Position numbers and translations under genes: made by a program | Shown: positions 43,560 through 52,394 of the stretch, piece after piece | How the letters are laid out: every line of letters starts with the position of its first letter | How positions within the stretch are numbered: position 1 is the first letter of the stretch | From: Nocardioides jiangsuensis | Lineage (GTDB): Bacteria; Actinomycetota; Actinomycetes; Propionibacteriales; Nocardioidaceae | Assembly (NCBI RefSeq): GCF_019679455.1 | Contig: NZ_JAIEZQ010000002.1 | Span: forward strand, 620,001 to 684,000 | Length of the DNA stretch: 64,000 nucleotides | Reading direction: 5' to 3' | Notes under the pieces: model-generated | Databases searched by the model: none | What the model was told of the DNA's origin: nothing | Seen by the model: only the letters and a program-made list of their open reading frames with translations

Positions 43560-45092
43560 TTGGCGCACCTGACCCGCCGCAGTCTGATCCGCGGAGCCGC
43601 GGGCCTGGCCGGCGTACTCTCCCTCGGAAGCGTGGCCGCCTGCAGCAGCGACGGTGCCGTCAGCCCGGCCGCCAAGGCCGTCGCGCAGGCGGAGGCAGCA
43701 CGTCGACGCACGGGCGCCTCGGTCGTACGGGCACGGCTCACGCCCCGGCGGGTGACGCTCAACCTCGGCGGCCGCGTGGTCACCACCTGGGCGTACGGCG
43801 ACTCCGTCCCCGGCCCGCTGCTGCGGGTCACCGCCGGTGACGTGCTGCGGGTCGAGGTCGACAACCAGCTCCCGGCCGAGACCAGCGTGCACTGGCACGG
43901 CATCGCGCTGCGCAACGACATGGACGGCGTCCCCGGCATGACCCAGGGCCCGATCTCCGCAGGCGGGTCGTTCCGCTACGAGTTCACCGTTCCCGACCCC
44001 GGAACGTACTTCTACCACCCGCACACCGGTGTGCAGCTCGACCGCGGTCTGTACGGGGTGCTGGTCGTGGACGACCCGGCGGAACCGGGCGGTTACGACG
44101 ACGAGTGGGTCGTCGTCCTCGACGACTGGGTCGACGGCACCGGCCGCACGCCCGACGAGGTCCTCGAGGACCTCCGAGCCTCCACCGCCGGCGGCGGCAT
44201 GAACGGGATGGGCGGGATGGACCATGGGTCGATGCCTGGCATGGGTCCCGGTTCCATGGGAGGCATGGGCGGCATGACGGGGGAGGGGATGCAGTCCCGG
44301 CTCCTCGGCGGCGCCGGTGACGTCGAGTACCCGCACTACCTGGTCAACGGCCGAACCGCGGACGCGCCGGTGACGTTGACCGGCAAGCCCGGGCAACGCG
44401 TACGGATCCGGTTCGTCAATGCCGGTTCCGACACGGCGTTCCGGGTCGCGCTCGGTGGGCACCGCATGACCCTCACCCACAGTGACGGCTTCCCCGTCGT
44501 GCCGGTGCCCACCGACGCCCTGCTGGTCGGGATGGGGGAGCGGTTCGATGTCATGGTCACGCTGGCCGACGGCGTCTTCCCGCTGGTTGCCTCCGCGGAA
44601 GGTAAGAAGGGGCAGGGGGTGGCGGTCGTCCGCACCGGCGCCGGCCGCGCACCGGCAGCTGACGTCCAGCCTCGCGAGCTCACCCGGCGGGTCCTGCTCG
44701 GCAGCGACTTGAAGGCCGCGGCGGATGTCCGGCTGGCTGACCGGTCGACCGACCGGGAACACGACCTGGTTCTGGGCGGGTCGATGGCGCCCTACCGGTG
44801 GACGATCAACGGCGAGACGTTCGCCGACGCCGAACCACTCGACGTCGGTGAAGGTGAGCGGGTGCGGCTGCGGTTCGTCAACAACACGATGATGTTCCAC
44901 CCGATGCACCTGCACGGCCACACCTTCGCCCTGCGCGGCAGCGGGGTCCGCAAGGACACAGTGATCGTGCGCCCGATGCAGACGCTCGAAGTCGACCTCG
45001 ACGCCGACAATCCCGGCCAGTGGGCAGCACACTGCCACAACATCTACCACGCCGAGACCGGCATGATGACGACCCTCTCGTACCGGGCCTAG
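43560..45092 (+). CDS. Multicopper oxidase, Met-rich, CueO/laccase-like
   Basis: A 510-residue multicopper oxidase. An N-terminal twin-arginine signal (TRRSLIRGAAG) ends at a lipobox-like SVAAC, suggesting a membrane-anchored lipoprotein. Copper motifs are HWHG, HPHTG, HPMHLHGH and HCHNIYHAETGM. A Met/Gly/His-rich loop lies at about residues 215-245 (GMNGMGGMDHGSMPGMG), as in Cu(I) oxidases such as CueO. TTG 43560 with GAGGAG upstream is the best start. It probably oxidises Cu(I) outside the membrane. Confidence 0.93.
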   Translation: MAHLTRRSLIRGAAGLAGVLSLGSVAACSSDGAVSPAAKAVAQAEAARRRTGASVVRARLTPRRVTLNLGGRVVTTWAYGDSVPGPLLRVTAGDVLRVEVDNQLPAETSVHWHGIALRNDMDGVPGMTQGPISAGGSFRYEFTVPDPGTYFYHPHTGVQLDRGLYGVLVVDDPAEPGGYDDEWVVVLDDWVDGTGRTPDEVLEDLRASTAGGGMNGMGGMDHGSMPGMGPGSMGGMGGMTGEGMQSRLLGGAGDVEYPHYLVNGRTADAPVTLTGKPGQRVRIRFVNAGSDTAFRVALGGHRMTLTHSDGFPVVPVPTDALLVGMGERFDVMVTLADGVFPLVASAEGKKGQGVAVVRTGAGRAPAADVQPRELTRRVLLGSDLKAAADVRLADRSTDREHDLVLGGSMAPYRWTINGETFADAEPLDVGEGERVRLRFVNNTMMFHPMHLHGHTFALRGSGVRKDTVIVRPMQTLEVDLDADNPGQWAAHCHNIYHAETGMMTTLSYRA

Positions 45093-45101
45093 GAGCCCGC
45101 C

Positions 45102-45395
45102 ATGCCACACGACCACCACAACCTCGCCCCCACGGACGCCGGTCTGGGCGGCGACCGGGCACCGTCCGTCTCGCCGTCGCCGCACGGGGGTCCCCTGGGG
45201 ACGGCCTGGAACGCGGTCACGGCGGTCATCGCCACGGTGATGGGGCTCGCGCCGCACGTGCTCCACCACGTCGGGCTGTTCGCCGGCGCGGCGTTCGTCA
45301 TCGGACCAGCCATCAGCAACCCCGAACCTGCCGATGCGCCGCGACCGGCTCGCACCCCCAGCCCGGTCGAGCACAGCGCCCATCACACCGGCTGA
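45102..45395 (+). CDS. Small His-rich membrane protein after the oxidase
   Basis: A 97-residue protein. N- and C-termini are His-rich (MPHDHHNL, VEHSAHHTG), and the middle has one or two hydrophobic segments with GLAPHVLHHVGLFAGAAFV. This APHVLHHVG pattern recurs in short actinobacterial proteins near metal genes in my memory, but no function is known. ATG 45102 has AGGAG upstream. The second half after PAISNPEP looks shortened. Confidence 0.65.
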   Translation: MPHDHHNLAPTDAGLGGDRAPSVSPSPHGGPLGTAWNAVTAVIATVMGLAPHVLHHVGLFAGAAFVIGPAISNPEPADAPRPARTPSPVEHSAHHTG

Positions 45396-45427
45396 CACCC
45401 TGACACAGGGTCGAGGAAGTGACCGTC

Positions 45428-46540
45428 ATGTCACGTGGTGAACGCCAGGTCCCGGTCACCCGGCGCCTGCTGGCCGCCAGACCGGTCCGCACGGCCGCCG
45501 GCGCCCTGGGCATCGGCCTGGCGCTGATGATGATGCTGCTGCTCAACGGCCTGTGGACCGGCGTGCAGCAGCGAGTCACCGTCTACGACGACCACCTTGC
45601 GGCTGACCTGGTGGTCGTGCCCGCAGGCACCGAGAGCCTCTTCGCGGATCCCGGCGTTCTCCCCGCCGCGACCGTGACCGCCGTCGAGGCCACCGACGGA
45701 GTCACCGGCGCGTGGCCGATCCGCACCATGTACAGCATCCTCGAGCTGCCGCACGGCAAGGCCGCGGTGGCCGCGGTCGCCAGCGAACCCGGCGGACCCG
45801 GCGGCCCGTGGGCGCTCACCGCGGGCCGGGCCCCTGCCACGGCAGACGAGGTCGCGCTGGACGCACTGTTCGCCGACCAGCACGGGCTCGCTGTCGGCGA
45901 CGACATGCCGATGTTCGGCCACCCGATGCGGGTCGTCGGGCTCACCGACGGCACCGCGATGTTCATGACGCCGATGGTGTTCACCACCAGTGCCGCGATG
46001 ACCGGCATGCTCGGCGCCGGCGACACCACCGGAGCGGTTCTGGTCACCACCGACACACCAGGCAGGGTTGCCGACCGTCTCCGCGACCAGGGCCTGACCG
46101 TCCGCACTCCGGCGCAGCTCCGTGAGGCGTCCCTGACGCTAGCCACCAAGATCTACGGGTCCCCGGTGAAGCTGATGGTGTCCGTCGCGTTCGCCACGGG
46201 CACCCTGATCGTGGCGCTGGTGGCCTACACGCGCGTGAGCGAGCAACAACGTGACCTCGGCGTCCTCAAGGCACTCGGTGCCGCACCGGGCAGGGTCCGG
46301 CGCATCGCGGTCGCCGAGACCGCCGCCCTCACGGCGGCCGGTGCCGTCGCTGCCGTGATCCTGCTGCTTCTCACCCGTGAGCTGCTCTCGTGGTGGCGTC
46401 CGGCGTTCCCCGTGGTGATGACCTCCGCGACCCTGACCCGCACCGCGACCGCGGCCGCGGGGATGGCGCTGCTGGCCGCGTGGCTGCCCGCACACCGGCT
46501 GTCCCGGCTCGACGCGGCCTCCGCGTTCCGGAGCCGATGA
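45428..46540 (+). CDS. ABC transporter permease, FtsX/MacB type (first)
   Basis: A 370-residue permease. One N-terminal transmembrane segment (about 22-42) is followed by a MacB-like periplasmic domain of about 190 residues, then three C-terminal transmembrane segments with LGVLKALGAAPGRVRRI, the FtsX-domain signature. ATG 45428 is preferred to GTG 45419 because GAGGAA is nine bases away. The stop overlaps the next permease (ATGA). It works with the second permease and the YHS-tagged ATPase. Confidence 0.88.
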   Translation: MSRGERQVPVTRRLLAARPVRTAAGALGIGLALMMMLLLNGLWTGVQQRVTVYDDHLAADLVVVPAGTESLFADPGVLPAATVTAVEATDGVTGAWPIRTMYSILELPHGKAAVAAVASEPGGPGGPWALTAGRAPATADEVALDALFADQHGLAVGDDMPMFGHPMRVVGLTDGTAMFMTPMVFTTSAAMTGMLGAGDTTGAVLVTTDTPGRVADRLRDQGLTVRTPAQLREASLTLATKIYGSPVKLMVSVAFATGTLIVALVAYTRVSEQQRDLGVLKALGAAPGRVRRIAVAETAALTAAGAVAAVILLLLTRELLSWWRPAFPVVMTSATLTRTATAAAGMALLAAWLPAHRLSRLDAASAFRSR

Positions 46541-47688
46541 TGATCACCCGTGCTGGCGCAGCCCGACCCGGCAGAGCTCGGCGAGGTGTGCCGGTCGGTC
46601 GACGGTTCCTGTTCGCGGAACGTCGTCGTGCCGCACTGACCGTGCTCGGAGTCGCTTCCGCCCTGCTGCTGGTGCTGGTGCTCCGCGGGATCTTCGCCGG
46701 CGCCATCGACCAGGTCACCAGCTACATCCGCACCTCGCCCGCCACCGTGTTCGTCTCCCAGGAAGGGGTGAAGACGATGCACATGAGCGCCTCCGCGCTT
46801 CCGCCGGACACGGTAGAGCGGGTCCGGTCGGTGCCCGGCGTCACCTGGGCGTCCCCGATCGGGTTCGCCTCCGGCTCGGTCTCCGGACCGCAGGGCAGGC
46901 AGCTGTCGTACCTGATCGGCTACGACACCCGCACCGGACGCGGCGGGCCCGCCAGACTCGAGGTCGGTCGCGCCCCCGGCACCGGGGAGGCGGTGCTCGA
47001 CGAGCAGGCCGCCGACGGCCTCGGCGTCCACCTGGGCGACACCCTCACCGTGCTCGGTACCCGCCTGTCGCTGGTCGGGCTGTCCTCGGGTGGCTCCAGC
47101 ATCACCAACACCACCGTGTTCGTCGCCCGGACCGAGTTCACGAACATCCGCGGCGACACCGACTCCTACCTGCTGGTCGGCACCGAGCCCACAGCAGCGG
47201 CGAACGTTGCGGATCGCATCAGCGCGGCCCTGCCCGGCGTGACCACGCAGACTCGAGAGGAGTTCGCCACCTCCGAGGCCCGCATCGTCACCGACATGAG
47301 CGCCGACCTGCTCCGCCTGATGTCCACCATCGGGCTGCTCATCGCACTCGCCGTGATCGCGCTCGGCCTGATGACCGCCACGTTGAACCGGATCCGCGAG
47401 TACGCCGTCCTCAAGGCACTCGGCGCCACCACCATCCGGCTGGCCGGCAGCATCACCGTGCAGGTGCTGTGGACCGTCGCGCTCGCGTCACTGCTCGCCA
47501 CCACCTTCGCCCAGCTGCTCTCCTGGACGCTGCCGCTGCTCGCGCCGGCGGTCAGCATCACCATCACCTCGACCGCGCTCTACCAGACCACCCTGGGCGC
47601 GCTCGCCGTCGGCCTGCTCGCCGCCCTGTGGCCGCTGCGCCGCATCGCCACCCTCGACGCGGCCACCGCCTTCCGGGAGACCCGATGA
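46537..47688 (+). CDS. ABC transporter permease, FtsX/MacB type (second)
   Basis: A 383-residue permease with the same layout as its neighbour: N-terminal segment (ALTVLGVASALLLVLVLRG), a periplasmic domain, and three C-terminal segments with YAVLKALGATTIRLAG. Adjacent in-frame ATGs at 46537 and 46540 overlap the previous stop. Together the pair forms a heterodimeric MacB/Lol-type exporter. Position in the copper operon suggests extraction of a lipoprotein or metal complex from the membrane. Confidence 0.88.
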   Translation: MMITRAGAARPGRARRGVPVGRRFLFAERRRAALTVLGVASALLLVLVLRGIFAGAIDQVTSYIRTSPATVFVSQEGVKTMHMSASALPPDTVERVRSVPGVTWASPIGFASGSVSGPQGRQLSYLIGYDTRTGRGGPARLEVGRAPGTGEAVLDEQAADGLGVHLGDTLTVLGTRLSLVGLSSGGSSITNTTVFVARTEFTNIRGDTDSYLLVGTEPTAAANVADRISAALPGVTTQTREEFATSEARIVTDMSADLLRLMSTIGLLIALAVIALGLMTATLNRIREYAVLKALGATTIRLAGSITVQVLWTVALASLLATTFAQLLSWTLPLLAPAVSITITSTALYQTTLGALAVGLLAALWPLRRIATLDAATAFRETR

Positions 47689-48575
47689 CCACCGCTGACC
47701 ACACCGCCCCCGAACAGCCCACCGGGCGGGACCGGCCGGTCACCGTCGCTGTCCGCGGCCTCACCAAGACCTACGGCCATGGCGCGGCCGAGGTGGCAGC
47801 CGTCCGCGAGGTCGACCTCGACGTGCACGCCGGCGAGGTGCTGCTGGTCATGGGACCCAGCGGCTCGGGCAAGACCACGCTGCTGCTGATGCTGGGGGCG
47901 CTGCTTCGCCCCACCGCCGGATCCATTGTCGTCACCGGCCGGGACCGCCGCAGGGTCGAGATCGCGACCACGCTGGAGCGTGAGCTCCCTGCCCTGCGAG
48001 CGAACACGTTCGGATTCATCTTCCAGGACTACGCGCTGCTGGACGCGTTGACTGCCACGGAGAACATCGCGGTCGCGGCGAACATCGCCGGCATCAAGGG
48101 CACCGCCGCGAACCGCCGCGCCCGGGCGCTGCTGGACCGGGTCGGCCTGGCCCACCGGGCCGCGGCGCGGCCCTCGCAGATGTCCGGTGGGGAGCAGCAG
48201 CGGGTCTCGGTCGCCCGGGCTCTGGCCAACGACCCACCCGTGCTGCTGGCCGACGAGCCGACCGCGAACCTCGACGCGTCCCGCGGCCGCGATCTCTCCC
48301 GGCTGCTGCGCCAGCTCGCCGACGAGGACGACCGCTCGATCGTGATCGTCTCCCACGACAACCGGCTGCGGGAGGTGGCGGACAGGGTGCTCTGGCTCGA
48401 GGACGGCCGGTTCAAGACGCTCGCCGGGCTGGTGGTCGACCCGGTCTGCCGCATGCAGGTCGAACCCACCGGCCCGCACGTCGACTGGGAAGGCCGGACA
48501 CTGTGGTTCTGCTCCGAAGGCTGCCGCACCGAGTTCACCGCCGACCCACAGCGGTTCGTCGCCGGGGGTGACTGA
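47685..48575 (+). CDS. ABC ATPase fused to a C-terminal YHS metal-binding domain
   Basis: A 296-residue ATPase. Walker A reads GPSGSGKTT, the Q-loop lies in FIFQDYALLD, the signature is MSGGEQQRVS, Walker B is VLLADEPTANLD and the H-loop VSHDNR. Residues about 245-290 add a YHS domain: VDPVCRMQVEP, then TLWFCSEGCRTEF. YHS domains bind copper or other metals and are usual in CopA-like proteins, not in MacB-type ATPases. ATGA overlap couples it to the permeases. Confidence 0.9.
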   Translation: MTTADHTAPEQPTGRDRPVTVAVRGLTKTYGHGAAEVAAVREVDLDVHAGEVLLVMGPSGSGKTTLLLMLGALLRPTAGSIVVTGRDRRRVEIATTLERELPALRANTFGFIFQDYALLDALTATENIAVAANIAGIKGTAANRRARALLDRVGLAHRAAARPSQMSGGEQQRVSVARALANDPPVLLADEPTANLDASRGRDLSRLLRQLADEDDRSIVIVSHDNRLREVADRVLWLEDGRFKTLAGLVVDPVCRMQVEPTGPHVDWEGRTLWFCSEGCRTEFTADPQRFVAGGD

Positions 48576-48578
48576 AGA

Positions 48579-48626
48579 TCACCCCGTCCGCCGGCGACCA
48601 CCCGGGAGGCCGGACTCAGGGGGTGA
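48579..48626. terminator. Candidate bidirectional terminator between convergent operons
   Basis: TCACCCC-GTCCG (48579-48590) can pair with CGGAC-(TCAG)-GGGGTGA (48611-48626), giving 12 pairs with a four-base bulge. It lies between the ABC ATPase stop and the NirK stop of the facing operon. Confidence 0.4.
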
Positions 48627-51282
48627 CCCGGAACCGCCCGTGCGCGCCGCGTTCGGCGTCGATCATCAGGTGTGAGACGAACGGGTAGTCGCCCGGCTCC
48701 GGGAAGGTGAGCTCGACGAACCCGCCCTGTGCCGCCTGCAGGCCCAGGCTCTGCGCACCGCCCGGTCCACGCCGGAGCAGGTAGGCCCCTTCGGAGTAGG
48801 TGGTGTCGAACTGGCCTCCGACCACGTGGAACGAGGTCGGTCGGTTGGGGCCGGCGTCGAGGACCCACACGCGGACCCGTTCCCCCACGCGCGCGGTCAG
48901 GGGGGCGTCGTCGTACTGGTTGGCGAAGCCGTTGAACACGACCAGGTCGGGGTCCTCGACGGCCAGCTTGTCGACGTCGACCTCGCCGCCCTGCTCGCCG
49001 AGGTAGAGCTCGGACTGCACCAGCAGGTAGCTGCGGTCGACGCGCGGCAGGTGCGGGGGCTCGATGACGACCGCGCCGAAGAGGCCGTTGGCGATGTGAG
49101 CCGACATCGGCATGGTGGAGCAGTGGTACATCCACACCCCTGCGCGGGTGGCGCGGAAGCTGTAGGTCAGTGACGCACCGGGTGCGATGGTTCGCATCGG
49201 ACGCTGCGGCGCGAGCGCTCCCGCGTGGAAGTCGATCGAGTGACCGACCGACCCGCGGTTCACCAAGGTGATCTCGAACCGGTCCCCGACCCGGCCGTGC
49301 AGCACCGGACCCGGGGCTGTGCCGTCGTAGGTCCACAGCCGTTGGGTGACGCCCGGGGCGACCTCGCGCTCGACATCGCGGACCACCAACGTACGCCGGT
49401 GCAGCCGGCTCTCCGACAACGGCGGCAGGGCCGCGTCGCGAGCCGCCCAGCCGGGTGACGGCTCGGCCATCAGGTCCAGGGAGTCAGTGGCCGGCGTGGA
49501 CTCGGCCGGCTGGGTCACCTCGGTCCCCCCGGCCGCCTGGTCGGCGGCGTTCCCGCCGGGCCCGTGCTGGTGGGCACCGTGACCCGCGGATGTCCCAGGC
49601 GCCGTGGAGGGGGCGGCGCCGGTGACGTCGATCGTGAGCACCATGCCCATCTGCTTGTGGCCGACGACCGAGCACCAGCCCGCGAGATCGCGGCCGACCA
49701 CTCCGACCTGGACGCGTGCGGTCTGTCCGGGCGCGAGCCGGCCGCTGTCGGCACCGGTGTCGAGGACGAGGTCGTGGACGTCCTCGTCGTCGGTGTTGGT
49801 CAGCACGACCACGAGTCGGTTGCCGGCCGGAACCGCGATGGTGGCCGGGGTGAACCGCATGTCGCGCGCCTCGACCGCGACGGTCGTGGTCTCGCCGGTG
49901 GTGGTGACACCGGCCGCGGCCGAGACAGTTGTCCCTGCCCCGATGGCGGCCGGGTCGACGGCGACGCCCGCGGCCACCACCATCGCCACGGCGGCGAGCC
50001 CGGTCGCGGCGAGGCCGGCCACCTGGCCGGCCGGACGGGCCTGGGGCACCTGGGTGCGGTCCCGCCCCGACGCGGGCGGATCCGTCTTCGCGTGGCGTGA
50101 GGCGCGCACGGCCAGCAGCAGCAGTGGCAGGGTGGCGGCGAGCGCGAGGAGGACGAGGGTCGAGGCGAGCACCCGGACGGTGCCGGGCACCGGAAGCGCG
50201 CAGAGCAACAGGCCCGCGTTGGTGAGCACCAGGCGCAGGGGTGCGCCGCGGTCCAGGACGACGTTCGCCGCCCGGACCGGGATCGGACCTCCGCCGAGCG
50301 CGACCGGGACCAGGTAGGACAAGGCGCCGAGCAGCACCTGGGCACCGAAGCCCGCGGCCAGGAACGGCGTCAGCCAGCCGAACACCTCGTGGACGCGTTG
50401 CCACGAGGAAGCGGTGCCGATGCCGGCTCCGAGCGTCACCAGGCCGCCCACCAGCCAGACCAGCCCGGCCAGGACCGACCAGGCGGGGAACCCGGTCGGC
50501 GGTTTACGTCGCAAGGCGTCGACGAAGGCGGGCGCGGTGAGGAGCAGCCCCGCCACGTACCCGGCGATGCCGAGGGCGGCGAGGGGACGCAGCCCGGTGG
50601 ATGCGCCTCCGGCGGCGACGATGACGGAGCAGACCAGGATCGGGAGCGCCCGAGCCGCGGCCGCCTCGGCGCCGTCGGCGATCCGGGTGCGCAGCATGGT
50701 CGGCCACAGGGTCACGAGAGTGCCCACGACGGTGAGACCGACCCAGCCGAGCAGGTTCACCGACGCGTGCGCGACGACCAGCCGGGTCTGCCACGGGTCG
50801 GCGAGGCCGCGCGCCAGCACGGTGCCCAGGCCGGCACCGACCGGCAGGAAGCAGGCCGCCGCCACGTAGTACCGCACCGAGAAGCTGAACCGGGCCGACA
50901 GCGCCGCACGCAGCTGGCGCAGGATCGTCCAGCCGTGCCAGAGGACGGCGGAGCCGACCGCGGTCGCCCCGAGCAGGGTGGCCGGCCACGCGTCTGAGAG
51001 CACACCGGTCACCACGACGGCCACGCCGCTGTTGAGCAGCAGGAGCCGCCGGTTCTGTCCGCGGCGATCGTCGTCCGCGGAGTGGAGGAGCGCGTCGGTG
51101 AAGTACCTGCTCCAGACCAGGATGGCGTGGCTGACCGCGCCGAGCATGAGCAGGTGGATCATCAGCCAGCGGGGCGCCGGGACGAACGGGTGCACGAGGG
51201 CCACCGCGACCGTCGCCGCCAACCAGACCAGCACCGGCAGGTCGCGCAGCGGCCAGAAGCCACGGTTGTGCGACCTGCTCAC
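48616..51282 (-). CDS. Membrane-fused copper nitrite reductase (NirK-type) with extra cupredoxin
   Basis: An 888-residue three-part protein. Residues 1-450 contain about 12 transmembrane segments with several histidines. Residues 480-560 form a cupredoxin domain (MRFTPATIAVPAG, WCSVVGHKQMGM). Residues 600-888 are a two-domain NirK module: HSIDFHAGAL (type 2 copper and catalytic Asp), YHCSTMPMSAHIANGLFG (type 1 Cys and His), FHVVGGQFD and SHLMIDAERGAHG. The type 1 axial Met of NirK aligns with Leu. It probably reduces nitrite to NO outside the membrane. GTG 51282 overlaps the upstream gene stop. Confidence 0.87.
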   Translation of the reverse strand: MSRSHNRGFWPLRDLPVLVWLAATVAVALVHPFVPAPRWLMIHLLMLGAVSHAILVWSRYFTDALLHSADDDRRGQNRRLLLLNSGVAVVVTGVLSDAWPATLLGATAVGSAVLWHGWTILRQLRAALSARFSFSVRYYVAAACFLPVGAGLGTVLARGLADPWQTRLVVAHASVNLLGWVGLTVVGTLVTLWPTMLRTRIADGAEAAAARALPILVCSVIVAAGGASTGLRPLAALGIAGYVAGLLLTAPAFVDALRRKPPTGFPAWSVLAGLVWLVGGLVTLGAGIGTASSWQRVHEVFGWLTPFLAAGFGAQVLLGALSYLVPVALGGGPIPVRAANVVLDRGAPLRLVLTNAGLLLCALPVPGTVRVLASTLVLLALAATLPLLLLAVRASRHAKTDPPASGRDRTQVPQARPAGQVAGLAATGLAAVAMVVAAGVAVDPAAIGAGTTVSAAAGVTTTGETTTVAVEARDMRFTPATIAVPAGNRLVVVLTNTDDEDVHDLVLDTGADSGRLAPGQTARVQVGVVGRDLAGWCSVVGHKQMGMVLTIDVTGAAPSTAPGTSAGHGAHQHGPGGNAADQAAGGTEVTQPAESTPATDSLDLMAEPSPGWAARDAALPPLSESRLHRRTLVVRDVEREVAPGVTQRLWTYDGTAPGPVLHGRVGDRFEITLVNRGSVGHSIDFHAGALAPQRPMRTIAPGASLTYSFRATRAGVWMYHCSTMPMSAHIANGLFGAVVIEPPHLPRVDRSYLLVQSELYLGEQGGEVDVDKLAVEDPDLVVFNGFANQYDDAPLTARVGERVRVWVLDAGPNRPTSFHVVGGQFDTTYSEGAYLLRRGPGGAQSLGLQAAQGGFVELTFPEPGDYPFVSHLMIDAERGAHGRFRVTP

Positions 51283-52394
51283 GACGGCCTCCGGCTGCCG
51301 CGGATCGTCGACCCGACGGCGACGGCCAGGAACGACAGCACCGCCACGATGTTCAGGACCCCGCCGGTGACCCAGGCGCCGTGGCTGCCGAGGGCGTCGC
51401 CTACCCAGAGCCGCAACGCCAGGGAGACGTGCAGGAGCGTGGCCGGCGCGATGAGCGCGGGATGGTAGGGCAGCGGTCGGCGTAGCACCGCCGGCAGGAT
51501 CACCGGGGCGTGCGCCATGATCATGGACAGCGCGAACCCGAGGAACACCGCGTGCAGCACGGCGTCGTACCGCACGCCGTCCAGCGCCGGGCCACCGAGC
51601 AGCCAGATGGCGCCGGCGACGCCCAGCCAGCAGTACGCCGCGAGCATGCAGCCGGCCATGTAGCGGGTCAGCCCCGAGGTGTGGATAGTGCGCCGGGCGA
51701 CGTCGTGCGCGGCCAGCCAGCCGGTCAGGACGAGGAGGGTGGCCCCGAGGAGGGCCGTGCCCGGCCGGGGCCACAGTAGTGCGGCCGCCACCCCGGCCAT
51801 CAGCCCGGCTGCGAGGAGCACCAGCCTGCTGCCGGCCGACGGACCGATCGCGATCCGGGACAGCTCGAGCCGTTCGCCGGCGATGGTCAGCACGACGAAC
51901 CCGACCAACCATGGAGCCAGCAGCGGGACCGCGGCTCCTCCCAGCCACAGCACCGCTGCGCCCAGGGCGAGTACGGCCCCGAGGGCCTGCACCAGGACGG
52001 CCTCGTCGCGCTGCCGACGCCACAGCGGCACGTACAGGCAGACCAGCGCGGCAGCGCCGACCGCCATGAGGCAGCGGCCAACCACCAGGGGCGCGGGCGA
52101 GAGCAGGACCACGGCGCCCAGACCCAGCAGGCCGGGCGCGGCGAAGCCACGTGGCTGACGCAGGGCGACTGCCCGTTCCACGGCGATCAAGGTGTCCACG
52201 AAGCCGAGGACCATCAGCATCCCGTGCACCTCGGGGAGCCGGTCGACCCGCACCGGAGCGGGAAGGCCGAGCAGCATCAGGGCAGCGTCGAGACCGGCCA
52301 GCAGGGCGATCCCGGCGGGAGCCAGCAACACCAGGCGGGGCACGAAGGGCGCACGGAGGCTGCGCGGGCCGCGGGGGCGGGCGATCGTGCTCAT
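51279..52394 (-). CDS. Polytopic membrane protein, NnrS-like, of the nitrite-reductase operon
   Basis: A 371-residue protein with about 11 transmembrane segments. HGMLMVLGFVDTLIAVERAVAL near the N-terminus is given here only by its core HGMLMVLGF; it and FALSMIMAHAPVILPAV resemble NnrS-like heme/copper membrane proteins of denitrification clusters. It is coupled at both ends by ATGA or GTGA overlaps to the regulator and NirK genes. It may relieve NO stress or support copper or heme insertion; this is inferred from context. Confidence 0.75.
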   Translation of the reverse strand: MSTIARPRGPRSLRAPFVPRLVLLAPAGIALLAGLDAALMLLGLPAPVRVDRLPEVHGMLMVLGFVDTLIAVERAVALRQPRGFAAPGLLGLGAVVLLSPAPLVVGRCLMAVGAAALVCLYVPLWRRQRDEAVLVQALGAVLALGAAVLWLGGAAVPLLAPWLVGFVVLTIAGERLELSRIAIGPSAGSRLVLLAAGLMAGVAAALLWPRPGTALLGATLLVLTGWLAAHDVARRTIHTSGLTRYMAGCMLAAYCWLGVAGAIWLLGGPALDGVRYDAVLHAVFLGFALSMIMAHAPVILPAVLRRPLPYHPALIAPATLLHVSLALRLWVGDALGSHGAWVTGGVLNIVAVLSFLAVAVGSTIRGSRRPS

